Positions 7,887 to 17,778 of a stretch of 64,000 nt of DNA are shown here, in pieces. The notes under the pieces were generated by a model. The model did not search any database and was not told the DNA's origin. It saw nothing but the letters and a program-made list of their open reading frames with translations. Each line of letters begins with the position of its first letter. Within the stretch, counting starts at the first letter, position 1. The DNA lies in contig NZ_CP036427.1 in NCBI RefSeq assembly GCF_007752535.1, positions 124,001 to 188,000 on the forward strand, read 5' to 3'. This stretch comes from Tautonia plasticadhaerens (GTDB lineage: Bacteria; Planctomycetota; Planctomycetia; Isosphaerales; Isosphaeraceae). A program made the position numbers and the translations under genes.

Positions 7887-8704
7887 GGGATTGCCCGGCG
7901 TGCCGGCCAGCCGACATGTCCCCGGCGCGGCCGGCCCCGATGCCAGGCCATTGTGCCTGTCGATGCTCACGATGGGAACCATGCGCCCTCTGCCCGCCCC
8001 ATCGCCACCGCCCAGGACATCGACCGCAGGTTCGAAACCACCATGAGGGTGCGTCATCCGCCTCCATCGACGCACCGGTCCTCGAGCCCGCGGGATTCTC
8101 GCGGGGATCGCCGACCTCGCCGCCGCCGAGCCGGTCGGCGGCGGCTCGGAGCGGTCTCGGATCGACAGGGGCACAACCGTCGCCAGCCGGTACGGATCCG
8201 CCGGCTGCGCAACGTGAAGCATCGAGCCCTCCGGCCGGCGAGTCGCCCGGGGGCTGCGTCTCCGCCCCCGAGTGACGCACCCGCTGCCGATCCCATCGCC
8301 CCGGCCCGCTCGGGGCCCCCCTGCCTTGCTGGACGAGCGGGCCACGACTCGCCTCGCTGCCCGTGACCGGCCCCATGCCGGCCGGCGCTGCTCAGGAGGC
8401 CCTGACGGCCCTCGGCCACTTGCGGTCCGACGCCGAGGCCGTCGGTTCGGTGGTTCGTGCTCTGCCTGGAAGTCAGCTGTCATCTCTTCGACAGGGAGGC
8501 CGTCCCGCCCGGCGACCTCGCCCCCATCCGCGACCCGGTCGGCCAGCCTCCCGAGATCGACCGCCGGCGCCGTCCGGCCGGAGGCCGATCCCCAGGGGCG
8601 GGGTGTCGTGGTAGCATCGCCGGGCCGGAGGCCCCCGCCCTTCGCCGGCCGGGCGAGGCCGGCTCGGGGGCGTCCGCCATCCTGGCCAGAGGGGGAGAGG
8701 CGCG
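7887..8704. other. Intergenic region with one dispersed repeat
   Basis: Between the sigma-54 regulator and the esterase there are about 820 bases without a convincing gene. Open frames exist on both strands but have no recognisable domains and fit the GC-rich shadow pattern. The region holds the dispersed repeat at 8047-8289. The last 120 bases before 8705 probably contain the esterase promoter, though I could not pick one out. Confidence 0.6.
8047..8289 (+). repeat. Dispersed ~240-bp intergenic repeat, copy A
   Basis: The unit begins GGGTGCGTCA at 8047 and ends with the inverse TGACGCACCC at 8273-8282 plus GCTGCCG. A second, diverged copy of the same length lies at 17441-17681 and a partial one at 31881-31950. 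The first 30 bases form a hairpin, GGTGCGTC (8048-8055) pairing with GACGCACC (8069-8076). In copy B the same stem is GGTGCGTG with CACGCACC, a compensatory change. Internal blocks such as CTCGGATCGAC and GGATCCGCCGGC are shared. It could be a MITE-like element or a structured RNA family; no open frame is conserved. Confidence 0.65.
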
Positions 8705-9891
8705 ATGAATCGACGAACCGCCGCGTGGGCGATGCTCGTGGTGCTCGGCCCGTCCGGGTGGGCCGCGACGGCGAGGCCCCAGGAGCAGAGGCAGCCCCCG
8801 CCGCCCGTCGTCTCGCCGGACGTGCAGGAAGACCGTCATGTGACGTTCCGCCTCCGGGCCGACTCGGCCGACGCGGTGCGGCTCCTCGGCGGTGACATCC
8901 CGGGTATCCCCGACAATGGGGCGATGGAGAAGGACGGCGAGGGCGTCTGGAGTCTGACCCTCGGTCCCGTGCCCGCCGGGGCGTACCGCTATCGGTTCGA
9001 CGTGGACGGCGTCCCGGTGGCCGACCCGGAGAACGCGTCGACGAGCCAGTCCAACGGCACGGCGTGGAGCCTGGTCGTCGTGCCGGGTTCGGACCTCTCC
9101 GACACGCGGGACGTGCCCCACGGCGCGGTGGCGGAGGTGACGTACCGGTCGGAGACGCTCGGCCGTCCCCGGCGGATGCACGTCTACACCCCGCCCGGGT
9201 ACGAGGAGGGGGCGACGCGTACCCCGTCTTCTACCTGCTCCATGGCGCCTCGGACAGCGACGACTCGTGGACGTCGGTCGGCCGCGCGAACTCCATCCTC
9301 GACAACCTGATCGCCGACGGCGAGGCCGAACCGATGATCGTCGTCATGCCCGACGGCCACACCGGGCGGTTCCGTTGGGGCGACCGGGGGTCGATGGGAC
9401 GCCAGATGGGGCAGTTCGCCGACGAGTTCCTCCGGGACATCAAGCCCTTCGTCGAGTCGCACTATCGCGTCCGCTCCGACCGGGAGAGCACGGCCATCGC
9501 CGGCCTGTCGATGGGCGGGGCGCAGGCGCTGGACATCGCGTTCACCGAGCCGGGGGACTTCGCCTACGTCGGCGTCTTCAGCAGCGGCATCTTCGGGATC
9601 ACCGGGCGGGGCCCCGGCGGGGACGACGCCGGCCCCTCCTGGGAGGAGCGGCACGCCGAGGCCCTCGACGACGACCCGGCGCGGGAGGGCCTGGAGCTGC
9701 TCTGGTTCGCGACCGGGTCGGAGGACTTCCTCATCGACACGACGCGGGCCACGGTCGAGATGCTCAAGTCCCACGGCCTCGACGCGAGCTTCGAGGAGAC
9801 CGCCGGCGGCCACACCTGGCGGAACTGGCGCGCCTACCTCGGCGAGTTCGCCCCGCGGCTGTTCCGGGATCCGGAAGGACCGACCGGCTGA
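8705..9891 (+). pseudogene. Secreted esterase (CE1/esterase-D-like) with a frameshift
   Basis: The first frame (ATG 8705) encodes a signal peptide, then a carbohydrate-binding-like beta domain (HVTFRLRADSADAVRLLGG...[17 protein letters not shown]), and reaches [14 protein letters not shown]. The second frame resumes with [19 protein letters not shown] and continues to the stop at 9891, carrying the nucleophile elbow GLSMGGAQA and the catalytic-His region [12 protein letters not shown]. The two halves join at 9210-9216 in GAGGAGGGGGCGAC, where one extra G would restore the frame. Intact relatives of this two-domain layout act as esterases on xylan- or feruloyl-type substrates outside the cytoplasm. 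As written it is broken; a missed base in the G run is a plausible sequencing artefact. Confidence 0.8.
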
Positions 9892-9900
9892 TGGCGCACA

Positions 9901-9944
9901 GCGAACCGTCCGGCCCCCGAGGAAGGAGGATCCGGACGGTTCGC
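9901..9944 (+). terminator. Hairpin after the esterase
   Basis: GCGAACCGTCCGG (9901-9913) pairs perfectly with CCGGACGGTTCGC (9932-9944) across an 18-base loop. It begins ten bases after the esterase stop. No T tract follows, so it may act as a rho-independent-like or processing hairpin rather than a textbook terminator. Confidence 0.5.
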
Positions 9945-10099
9945 AATCTGCCCCAAATCACGCAGTCGTGCAGTCGTCTGGCACCGCGGTCGGAACGGAC
10001 CGCGGTCGACGGCGTCGGTCCCGGTGGCCTCCCGTCCCGGATCCGAAATCCTCGGTCACGGTTTCGTCCCGGCGCGCGGATAATGGGGTAGGAGGCCCC

Positions 10100-10738
10100 A
10101 TGGACCAGAACCCGAGCGAGACGACCGCACTGCTCGACCGGCTCCGGAGTGGCGACCGCGCGGCGCTGGCCGCGCTCTTCGACCGCCACCGCGACCGCCT
10201 CCGCCGCATGGTCGAGCTGCGCCTGGACCCGAGGCTCCGGGGCCGCCTGGATGCCTCCGACGTGCTCCAGGAGGCCTATCTCGACCTCGCCCGCGACCTG
10301 CCGTCCTACCTCGCCGAGGCGGATCTCCCACCGCTGCTCTGGCTGCGGTGGCACGTCGGCCGGCGGCTGACGACGCTGCACCGGCAGCACCTCGGCACTC
10401 GGATGCGCGACGCCGACCGGGAGATCTCGCTGTACCGCGGTGCCCTGCCCGAGGCCAGCTCCGCCGCGCTGGCCTCGATGCTCCTGGGGCGGCTGACCTC
10501 GCCGACCCAGGCGGCCCAGCGGGCCGAGCGGCTGTTGCGGGTGCAGGAGGCGCTCAACAGCCTCGAGCCGATCGACCGCGAGGTGCTGGCCCTGCGGCAC
10601 TTCGAGCAGCTCGACCGCACCGAGACGGCGGCGGCCCTCGGGATCAGCCAGGAGGCCGGGGCGAAGCGGTACTTCCGCGCTCTGAAGCGGCTCAAGGACG
10701 CCCTGGCCAACTTACCCGGCGGAGGGGAGGGCCTGTGA
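10100..10738 (+). CDS. ECF-type RNA polymerase sigma factor paired with a Ser/Thr kinase
   Basis: This 212-residue protein has a sigma region 2 (about residues 25-95, with LDASDVLQEAYLDLARDL) and a region 4 helix-turn-helix near the C-terminus (LRHFEQLDRTETAAALGIS, RYFRALKRLK). ATG 10100-10102 follows GGAGG. The stop TGA at 10736-10738 touches the GTG/ATG start of the giant kinase downstream, so the two genes are transcribed together. This sigma factor-kinase pairing is characteristic of planctomycetes. In such pairs the kinase is thought to regulate the sigma factor, in place of an anti-sigma factor. Confidence 0.9.
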   Translation: MDQNPSETTALLDRLRSGDRAALAALFDRHRDRLRRMVELRLDPRLRGRLDASDVLQEAYLDLARDLPSYLAEADLPPLLWLRWHVGRRLTTLHRQHLGTRMRDADREISLYRGALPEASSAALASMLLGRLTSPTQAAQRAERLLRVQEALNSLEPIDREVLALRHFEQLDRTETAAALGISQEAGAKRYFRALKRLKDALANLPGGGEGL

Positions 10739-13700
10739 GTGATGAACACGACCCATTATCCCGCGTCTCGCGACTACGGCCGCTTCGATGAGCTGGCCGA
10801 GGAGTTCGCCGCCCGCTACCGCCGCGGCGAGCGGCCGAGCTTGCAGGAGTACATCGACCGCTGCCCCGAGCTGGCCGAGGAGATCCGCGGGATGTTCCCG
10901 GCCCTGGTCGAGGTCGAGCAGGCCGAGCTGGACGTCCACCGGGCCGCCGATCCGGCGACGCCGCCCGGGCGGCCGGCGCCGGCCCAGCTCGGCGACTTCC
11001 GCATCCTCCGCGAGATCGGCCACGGCGGCATGGGCGTGGTGTACGAGGCCGAGCAGGTCAGCCTCGGCCGGCACGTGGCCCTGAAGCTGCTGCCGCCGCA
11101 GGGGACCCGCGACCCCGACCAGCGGCGGCGGTTCGAGCGCGAGGCCCGCGCGGCGGCCAGGCTGCACCACACCAACATCGTGCCGGTCTTCGGCGTCGGC
11201 GAGCATGCGGGGACGCCCTACTACGCCATGCAGTTCATCCGGGGCTCGGGCCTGGACAAGGTGCTCGACGAGCTGAAGCGGCTGCACGACGGCACCCCGG
11301 CGTCCACCGTCAACGCCGCCGGGCGAGGAGCACCCCGCCGTGATGCTCCGGCGGCCGCCGTGGCGCGCTCGCTCTGGACCGGACGATTCGAGCCGGGCGG
11401 GACCGGGGGCGAATCCGTGCCGGACGGATCGGCCGACGGCCGCGGGCCGATCGACGTGCCCGTTCGGACCGAGGCCGAGCCGATTTCCTCCCCCACGTCG
11501 CCCGACGACAGCCGGCCCTCGGGTACGCCGGCCCTCTCCTCCTCTTCGGTCCTGCTGGGCCAGGGCGAGGGGACGAGCCCGAGGTCGAGGAAGCCGACCT
11601 ACGGGGAGGCCGTGGCGCGGATCGGCGTGCAGGTGGCCGACGCCCTCGACTACGCCCACGCCCAGGGCATCCTCCACCGCGACATCAAGCCGTCGAACCT
11701 GCTGCTCGACGCCCGCGGCACCGTCTGGGTCACCGACTTCGGCCTGGCCAAGGCCGACGACCAGCAGGACCTCACCCACACCGGCGACCTCCTCGGCACC
11801 CTGCGGTACATGCCGCCCGAGGCGTTCGAGGGCAAGTCCGGCGCCCGGGGCGACGTGTACGCGCTGGGGATGACGCTCTACGAGCTGCTGGCCTTCCGCC
11901 CGGCGTTCGAGGAGAAGGAGCGGGGCCGGCTGATCCGGCAGGTGACGACCGAGGAGCCCGAACGACTCGGCCGGCTCAACCCCGAGGTGCCGCGCGACCT
12001 GGCGACGATCGTCCACAAGGCGATCCACAAGGAACCGGCCCGGCGCTATGCCTCGGCCGGCGAGCTGGCGGCCGACCTGCGGCGGTACCTGAGTCGCGAG
12101 CCGATCCAGGCGCGGTCGGTCGGCGCCCTGGAGCGGGCGTGGATCTGGGCACGGCGCCGGCCGACCGCCGCGGCGCTGCTGCTGATCAGCGGCGTGGCTG
12201 TGGTGGCCCTGGGCATGGTCGTCACCGGGTTGGTCTACAACGCTCGGTTGAAAGTGGCCAAGGATCTGGCAGAAGTGGCCAGGATGGACGCGGAACGGTA
12301 TCGATATTTCCATCACATCGCGCTGGCGCAAGCGGCGTGGAACGACGGGAATCTGGGCCGGGCACGCCAGTTACTCGACGACTGCCCCCGCGACCAGCGG
12401 GGCTGGGAGTGGTACTGCATCGACCGGCTGCGCCACGGCGCGCTCCTCACGCTCACCGGCCACAACGGATTCCCCGGTAGGAATAGCGTGGCGTTCAGCC
12501 CGGATGGCACCCTCCTGGCCGCGGCATGCGACGACCTCGTGACGCTCTCGGATGCGCGCACGGGTCGCCTGTTGCAATCCCTCACCGGTCACTCCGGCCA
12601 AGTGTATTCGGTGACGTTCGGTCCGGATGGGAACAGGCTGGTCTCGGTCGGCGAGGATCAAACCCTGAGGGTCTGGGACGTGGCCACGGGCCGCGAAGTG
12701 CGGCCGCCGATCCGCGTGCCCGGCGGCGTCCTCCTCACGGTGGCCTTCAGTCCGGATGGGAACCGGATCGCCGCGGGCGGCGAGACCCTCATGGTCTGGG
12801 AAGCCGCAACCGGCCAGCACGTGCGGACCCTCCCGGGACACACCGCCGGCGTCCGGACGGTGGTGTTCAGCCCCGATGGGACGCTGATCGCCTCGATCGG
12901 CGGAGACGGCTTTGCAAAGCTCTGGGATACGACCAACTACCGGGAGCTGCACCCCGCCCTGAAAGCTGCCAAGGGCCGGGGTTTCACCGTGGCGTTCAGC
13001 CCCGACGGCAGCCGGTTAGCCACGGGAGGGACCGATCGCGCGGTGATCTGGGACGTCACTACGGGCTCGGAAGTCTTTGTTCTCCCGGACCATGACAACG
13101 CGTCGGACCTGGCGTTCAGCCCCGACGGCCGATGGCTGGTCACCGGCGGCCGCGGCCGGGTGGTGCGGGTCTGGGATCTGACGACTCGACAGGTCGCGCG
13201 GACGTTTCGCGGCCACACTCACGAGGTCACGTGCATCGCGTTCAGTCCGGACGGCGGCCGGCTCGTCTCGGCCAGTGTCGATGGGACCGTTAATGTCTGG
13301 GACATGATGACCGACCAGGAGCCGCGCCCCTTCGCGGGCCATGCCGACTGGGCGACCTGCGTGGCGTTCAGCCCCGATGGCACGCTACTGGCCTCCACCA
13401 GCAGAGGCAGCAACACGGTCAAGGTCTGGGACACCACGACCGGCCAGCTGCGGTTTGCGCCCGAGGGGCACAGCGACGAGGTCTGGGGCGTGGCGTTCAG
13501 CCCCGATGGCGCCCTGCTGGCCTCGGCCAGCGCGGACCGGACGGTGCGGCTCTGGGACGCAGCGACAGGCCAGTGGCGTTGGACGTTGTCCGGGCACACC
13601 GCCGGAGTCTCCCGCGTGACGTTCAGCCCCGATGGCCGGCGCATCGCCTCGACGACGGGGGCCTTTGACGACCGGATCGGACCGGCCGAAGTGAAGATCT

Positions 13701-14818
13701 GGGACGTGAATGGCCTCCGAGACACCCGGACGCTGAGCGGCCTCATGACCCCCGTCCTCGGCCTTGCGTTCACTCCGGACGGGACCCGGCTGGCCGCGGC
13801 CAGCTTGTCGGACGGAACCATCGTCGTCTGGGACACGAGGACCGGTAAGGTAGACCTTACCCTCCCTGGTCACACCGGGGGGAGTTATCCACTCGGCACC
13901 CAGAGCGTGACCTTCAGCCCGGATGGGAGCCGCATCGCCTCCGGGGGCTGGGACAACACCGTGAAGATCTGGGATGCCCGGACAGGCGGCCTACTCGACA
14001 CCCTCCGGGGACACTACGCCCAAGTGACAGCCGTGGCGTTCAGCCCGGCTGGAGCTCGCCTCGCGTCGGCCAGTGGCGAGCAGGCGGTCAAGATCTGGGA
14101 CGTCCAGACCGGTCAGGAAGCCCTGACGCTTCGAGGCTACTCCAGCTTCGTATACACCCTGGCCTTCAGCCCCGACGGCACGCGCCTGGCAGCCGGCTGC
14201 GGGGACGGGACTCTGAGGACCTGGGACGCCCGGCCCTGGACGCCGGAAGCGGCCATCGAGCGCGAGGCCGTCGGGCTGCTGGATTCCCTCTTCGCCAGGC
14301 CGCTCTGCAAGGCCGATGTCATCAGTTACCTGCAAGACACGCCGACGATCCGGCCCCGGGCGCGGGATCTGGCCCTGTCGCTGGTGGACCGCTACCACGA
14401 AGAGACCGATCCGGAGTCGTATCACCGGGCGAGCTGGGCGCTGGTCCGCCAGCCGTACCTCAACGCCTTCCAGTACCGCTTCGCCTTACTCCAGGCGGAG
14501 CATGCCTATCGCCTGGCCGAAGACCAGGCCTCGTACCGGACCACTCTCGGCGCGGCCCGGTGCCGCGCCGGCCTGTATCAAGAGGCCGTCGCGACGCTGA
14601 CGCGCGCCGACCGGCTCGTCGAGGATTCCCCGGCGGGCCTGGCGTTCCTGGCGATGGCCCGGCAACGGCTCGGCCAAGGGGACGAGGCGCGAGCGGCCCT
14701 GGGCCGCCTGCGGGAACTCGTCGCCCGGCCCGGCCGAACGGAAGACGCTGAGATGCGGGATCTCTTGCACGAGACCGAGGCGCTGCTGGACGTGCCGGCG
14801 GAGGCGACCAGGCCGTAA
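10739..14818 (+). CDS. Membrane Ser/Thr protein kinase with 14 WD40 repeats
   Basis: This is a 1,359-residue Hanks-type kinase. The N-terminal 80 residues are helical. The kinase domain has a glycine loop (IGHGGMGVVYEA, about 93-104), lysine K116, HRDIKPSN at 313-320 and DFGLAK at 333. A proline/serine-rich insertion of about 100 residues (186-285) splits the lobes, which is unusual. One membrane helix lies at about 477-500. The outer part carries 14 units with VAFSPDG...VKIWD motifs (about 575-1180), enough for two seven-bladed propellers, then a helical tail. Start is GTG 10739 or ATG 10742, directly after the sigma factor stop. The propeller probably receives an external or membrane signal that the kinase relays to the cognate sigma factor. 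Confidence 0.93.
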   Translation: MMNTTHYPASRDYGRFDELAEEFAARYRRGERPSLQEYIDRCPELAEEIRGMFPALVEVEQAELDVHRAADPATPPGRPAPAQLGDFRILREIGHGGMGVVYEAEQVSLGRHVALKLLPPQGTRDPDQRRRFEREARAAARLHHTNIVPVFGVGEHAGTPYYAMQFIRGSGLDKVLDELKRLHDGTPASTVNAAGRGAPRRDAPAAAVARSLWTGRFEPGGTGGESVPDGSADGRGPIDVPVRTEAEPISSPTSPDDSRPSGTPALSSSSVLLGQGEGTSPRSRKPTYGEAVARIGVQVADALDYAHAQGILHRDIKPSNLLLDARGTVWVTDFGLAKADDQQDLTHTGDLLGTLRYMPPEAFEGKSGARGDVYALGMTLYELLAFRPAFEEKERGRLIRQVTTEEPERLGRLNPEVPRDLATIVHKAIHKEPARRYASAGELAADLRRYLSREPIQARSVGALERAWIWARRRPTAAALLLISGVAVVALGMVVTGLVYNARLKVAKDLAEVARMDAERYRYFHHIALAQAAWNDGNLGRARQLLDDCPRDQRGWEWYCIDRLRHGALLTLTGHNGFPGRNSVAFSPDGTLLAAACDDLVTLSDARTGRLLQSLTGHSGQVYSVTFGPDGNRLVSVGEDQTLRVWDVATGREVRPPIRVPGGVLLTVAFSPDGNRIAAGGETLMVWEAATGQHVRTLPGHTAGVRTVVFSPDGTLIASIGGDGFAKLWDTTNYRELHPALKAAKGRGFTVAFSPDGSRLATGGTDRAVIWDVTTGSEVFVLPDHDNASDLAFSPDGRWLVTGGRGRVVRVWDLTTRQVARTFRGHTHEVTCIAFSPDGGRLVSASVDGTVNVWDMMTDQEPRPFAGHADWATCVAFSPDGTLLASTSRGSNTVKVWDTTTGQLRFAPEGHSDEVWGVAFSPDGALLASASADRTVRLWDAATGQWRWTLSGHTAGVSRVTFSPDGRRIASTTGAFDDRIGPAEVKIWDVNGLRDTRTLSGLMTPVLGLAFTPDGTRLAAASLSDGTIVVWDTRTGKVDLTLPGHTGGSYPLGTQSVTFSPDGSRIASGGWDNTVKIWDARTGGLLDTLRGHYAQVTAVAFSPAGARLASASGEQAVKIWDVQTGQEALTLRGYSSFVYTLAFSPDGTRLAAGCGDGTLRTWDARPWTPEAAIEREAVGLLDSLFARPLCKADVISYLQDTPTIRPRARDLALSLVDRYHEETDPESYHRASWALVRQPYLNAFQYRFALLQAEHAYRLAEDQASYRTTLGAARCRAGLYQEAVATLTRADRLVEDSPAGLAFLAMARQRLGQGDEARAALGRLRELVARPGRTEDAEMRDLLHETEALLDVPAEATRP

Positions 14819-15012
14819 GAACGCCTCGGGGCGGAAGCCCCTCGTCCGCTCGACCGTCTGTCAGCGATCGCATGCCGGCGGGCGGTCGTTCGGCCCAACC
14901 ACCGCGCCGGATGAACCAGGGCGATCCAGCCCCGAGCGCCCGGTCTGCGCGCCGGGGGACTGCATGTTCAAGGACCGCAGACCCACCCCGCTCCGAACCG
15001 TGAAGGAGGCTC

Positions 15013-15750
15013 ATGATGAGAAGCAAGTGGACCGCGATCGGCCTGTCCCTCGCCGCCGTGATCATGCTCGCCGCCGGCGACCCCAACAGCACCATCGTGA
15101 TCGACGACTTCGACGACGGCGACGCCGAGGGCTGGGATCTGAACAGCCCCACCGGACTCGGGATCTCCTACGTCAACGAGGAGGGCGAGTACGTCATCGA
15201 GTCCATCGAGCCCATCCCCCTGGATCACCCCTTCGCCGGGATCATCGAATCCCACTGGGAGCCGGCCGAGGGCCAGCCGAGGTTCTCCAGCGGGACGTTG
15301 CGGGGGACGATCCGGGCCAACACCTTCGGGACCACGGCCGGCTTCTTCGTCCGCGAAGGCGACGACCCGATCGCCGGCTCTCGCTGCTGTACCAGCACCG
15401 GCTTCGGCACCTTCTACATCAGCCGGGTCGACCGCCGGGCCGTCCCGCCGATCACCCTCCTCGCGATGGCCGACCCGGCGCAGCTCCCGTTCTTCCCCGA
15501 CGAGGACTGGGACGTGGAGGCGGGCTTCGTCGGCCACCGGCTCTGGATGAAGGCCTAGCCGGCCGGTGAGCCCGAGCCGGACGACCCCGCCCTGAGGGTG
15601 ATCGACATGGGCCTGCGCCCCACTTCGGGGACCGAGCAATTCGCTGCGATCGTGTTCTTCGACCGCGGGCCACTCGCCGGAGTCGTGGACGCGGTCGACG
15701 TCAGCGGCGCGTTCGACGACATCACCTTCACCCCGGGCGCCCGCCGTTGA
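15013..15750 (+). pseudogene. Secreted protein interrupted by an in-frame amber codon
   Basis: The frame opens at ATG 15013 (or 15016) behind GAAGGAGG and encodes a signal peptide, then a beta-rich domain starting TIVIDDFDDGDAEGWDL, typical of concanavalin-like extracellular domains. TAG at 15556-15558 stops it after LWMKA. The same frame stays open for 64 more codons, PAGEPEPDDPALRV to FTPGARR and TGA 15748-15750, and these read like the natural end of the same domain. KAW-PAGEPEP is what I would expect in an intact relative, so TGG to TAG is the likely lesion. No specific function can be named. Confidence 0.65.
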
Positions 15751-15892
15751 GGGCACCGGGGCGGCGGATCGCGGGCAGGCGGCGCTCAACGGCCGAGCCG
15801 GGCGCCGAAGCCTGCCCCGATCGCCCCCGGATTTCCCCTCGTCGAGCGAATCTACGCGGCAACTCCAACACCACCCGAACAGGAGGCGATCC

Positions 15893-17407
15893 ATGACGAT
15901 CCCACGCGAACGTTCCCTACCGGTGCTTCCTTGTTGCCTCCGAGGGTCGAGATGTCCGGCAACCTTCCTGTCGACCGTGTTGTGCCTCGGCCTCGTGCCC
16001 GAGGCCCGCGCGGCAGACGACCTCGTCACGCGACTCGCCGCGGTCCTCGCACAAGAGGGCTTCACCGGGCGTATCAAATTGACCCTGGAGCCGCGCCTCG
16101 GCCGCCCGATCGACCCAGGCCTCGCCGAGCTGGGCCGCTTGCTCTTCTTCGACACGATCACCGGCCTGCACGACGACAACACCTGCGCCGGCTGCCACTC
16201 CCCCACCAACGGCTTCGGCGACACCCAGTCGATCGCCATCGGCGTCCAGAACAAATTCCTCGTCGGCCCGAACCGCGCCGGGCCGCGCAACCAGCGGCGG
16301 TCGCCGATGGTCATCAACAATGCCTTCTACCCCAAGTTGATGTGGAATGGCCGCTTCAGCGCCGTCTCGGGCGACCCGTTCGACAACTCCGAGGGCTTCG
16401 AGTTCCCGGAGCCCGAGGGGACCACGCGGTTCCCGGCCGGCGACCCCAACTTCTCCCACCTGCTCGTCGCCCAGGCGCATATCCCGCCGACCGAGCAGAT
16501 CGAGGTGGCCGGCTTCACCGGCACCGGCGGCATCTTCGACGACGGCATCGGCTCCCCCGTCCCGCCGCCGGACGCGGAGACCGGCTCGCGCAACGAGCCG
16601 ATCCGCATGGCCGTGCTCGATCGGCTCAACGCGACCCCCAACTATCGGGCGCTGTTCGGGGCCCTCTATCCGTCCGTGGGCACCGGCGGGCCGATCACCT
16701 TCATGATGTTCGGCCAGGCGATCGCGGAGTTCGAGTTCACGCTCACCTTCGCCGACGCGCCGATCGACCGGTTCGCCCGAGGCGACCGGCGGGCGATGAC
16801 CGACCGACAGAAGCGGGGGGCGTTGCTCTTCTTCGGCAAGGCCGGGTGCGTCCGGTGCCACGCCGTGGCGGGGCCGGCGAACGAGATGTTCAGCGACTTC
16901 GAGATGTATACCATCGGCATCCCGCAGGTCGCCCCCCTCTTCGGGGTGGGGACGGGCAATGTCCCGTTCGCGGGCCCCGGGGCCGACGAGGACCTCGGCC
17001 TGGAGGAGTTCACGGGCGACCCCGACAGCCGCTACCGATTCCGGACCTCGCCGCTGCGCAACGTCGCGTTGCAGCCGACGTTCTTCCACAACGGCTGCTT
17101 CACCCGGCTGGAGGACGCGGTGGCCCACCACCTCCATGTCGTCCGGTCGGCCTGCCAATACGACCCGGTGCGGGCCGGCCTCGACGTGGACCTGACCCTG
17201 CGGCAAGGGCCCCTGCTGCCGGTGCTCCGGCGGCTCGACCCCTTGCTGTACAGGCCGACACCCCTCACTCGCTCCGAGTTCGCCGACCTCGTCGCGTTCC
17301 TGCGCGAGGGGTTGCTCGACCCGCGTGCGACCCCGGCCAATCTCCGGCACCTGATCCCGCCCGCTGTGCCGAGTGGCCGGCCGGTCCCGGTCTTCGAGTT
17401 CGAATAA
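15893..17407 (+). CDS. Di-heme cytochrome c peroxidase/MauG-like protein
   Basis: This 504-residue exported protein has two c-type heme sites, CAGCH at residues 98-102 and CVRCH at 319-323, as in bacterial di-heme peroxidases and MauG. The signal peptide precedes ARAADDL; AGGAGG lies eight bases before ATG 15893. Conserved surroundings include ELGRLLFFD before the first heme and TSPLRNVALQPTFFHNG in the C-terminal half. Such proteins act in the periplasm, reducing peroxides or oxidising protein or small-molecule substrates. It is longer than classical CcpA (about 320-350) because of insertions between the hemes. It stands alone, with the secreted protein at 15013 upstream. Confidence 0.88.
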   Translation: MTIPRERSLPVLPCCLRGSRCPATFLSTVLCLGLVPEARAADDLVTRLAAVLAQEGFTGRIKLTLEPRLGRPIDPGLAELGRLLFFDTITGLHDDNTCAGCHSPTNGFGDTQSIAIGVQNKFLVGPNRAGPRNQRRSPMVINNAFYPKLMWNGRFSAVSGDPFDNSEGFEFPEPEGTTRFPAGDPNFSHLLVAQAHIPPTEQIEVAGFTGTGGIFDDGIGSPVPPPDAETGSRNEPIRMAVLDRLNATPNYRALFGALYPSVGTGGPITFMMFGQAIAEFEFTLTFADAPIDRFARGDRRAMTDRQKRGALLFFGKAGCVRCHAVAGPANEMFSDFEMYTIGIPQVAPLFGVGTGNVPFAGPGADEDLGLEEFTGDPDSRYRFRTSPLRNVALQPTFFHNGCFTRLEDAVAHHLHVVRSACQYDPVRAGLDVDLTLRQGPLLPVLRRLDPLLYRPTPLTRSEFADLVAFLREGLLDPRATPANLRHLIPPAVPSGRPVPVFEFE

Positions 17408-17440
17408 GAGCTTCGGCACCAAGTCCTCTGCCGCGACTTC

Positions 17441-17681
17441 GGTGCGTGATCCGCCCCCATCCACGCACCGGGCGGCGATCCCGCGGAAATCCCAGGTGAT
17501 CGACGCCCACGACGCTGCTGATCAGGTCGGCTTCGGACCGAATCGGCCTCGGATCGACGCAGGGACACGCGTCTTTGATCATGGCGGATCCGCCGGCACA
17601 GCAACGGGAAGCGCCGAGCACGCCGCGTGGCGGATCGCCCGGCGGCTGCGCCTGCTCCCACGATTGACGCACCCGCTGCCG
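17441..17681 (+). repeat. Dispersed ~240-bp intergenic repeat, copy B
   Basis: This copy starts GGTGCGTG (17441-17448), pairs with CACGCACC (17462-17469), and ends TGACGCACCC at 17665-17674 plus GCTGCCG. Compared with copy A at 8047-8289 it has the same length and the same order of conserved blocks, with scattered substitutions and small indels. The hairpin stem differs at its last pair in a way that keeps pairing. It separates the cytochrome gene from the toxin-antitoxin pair. Confidence 0.65.
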
Positions 17682-17778
17682 GTACCGTCGCCCTGAACCG
17701 ATCGGCGGCCGTCCGCTACAATGGTCGCGTGGGCCGCCCTCGGCCCCCTGCTCCGCTCCACCGCCCGGAGGCCTCGAC

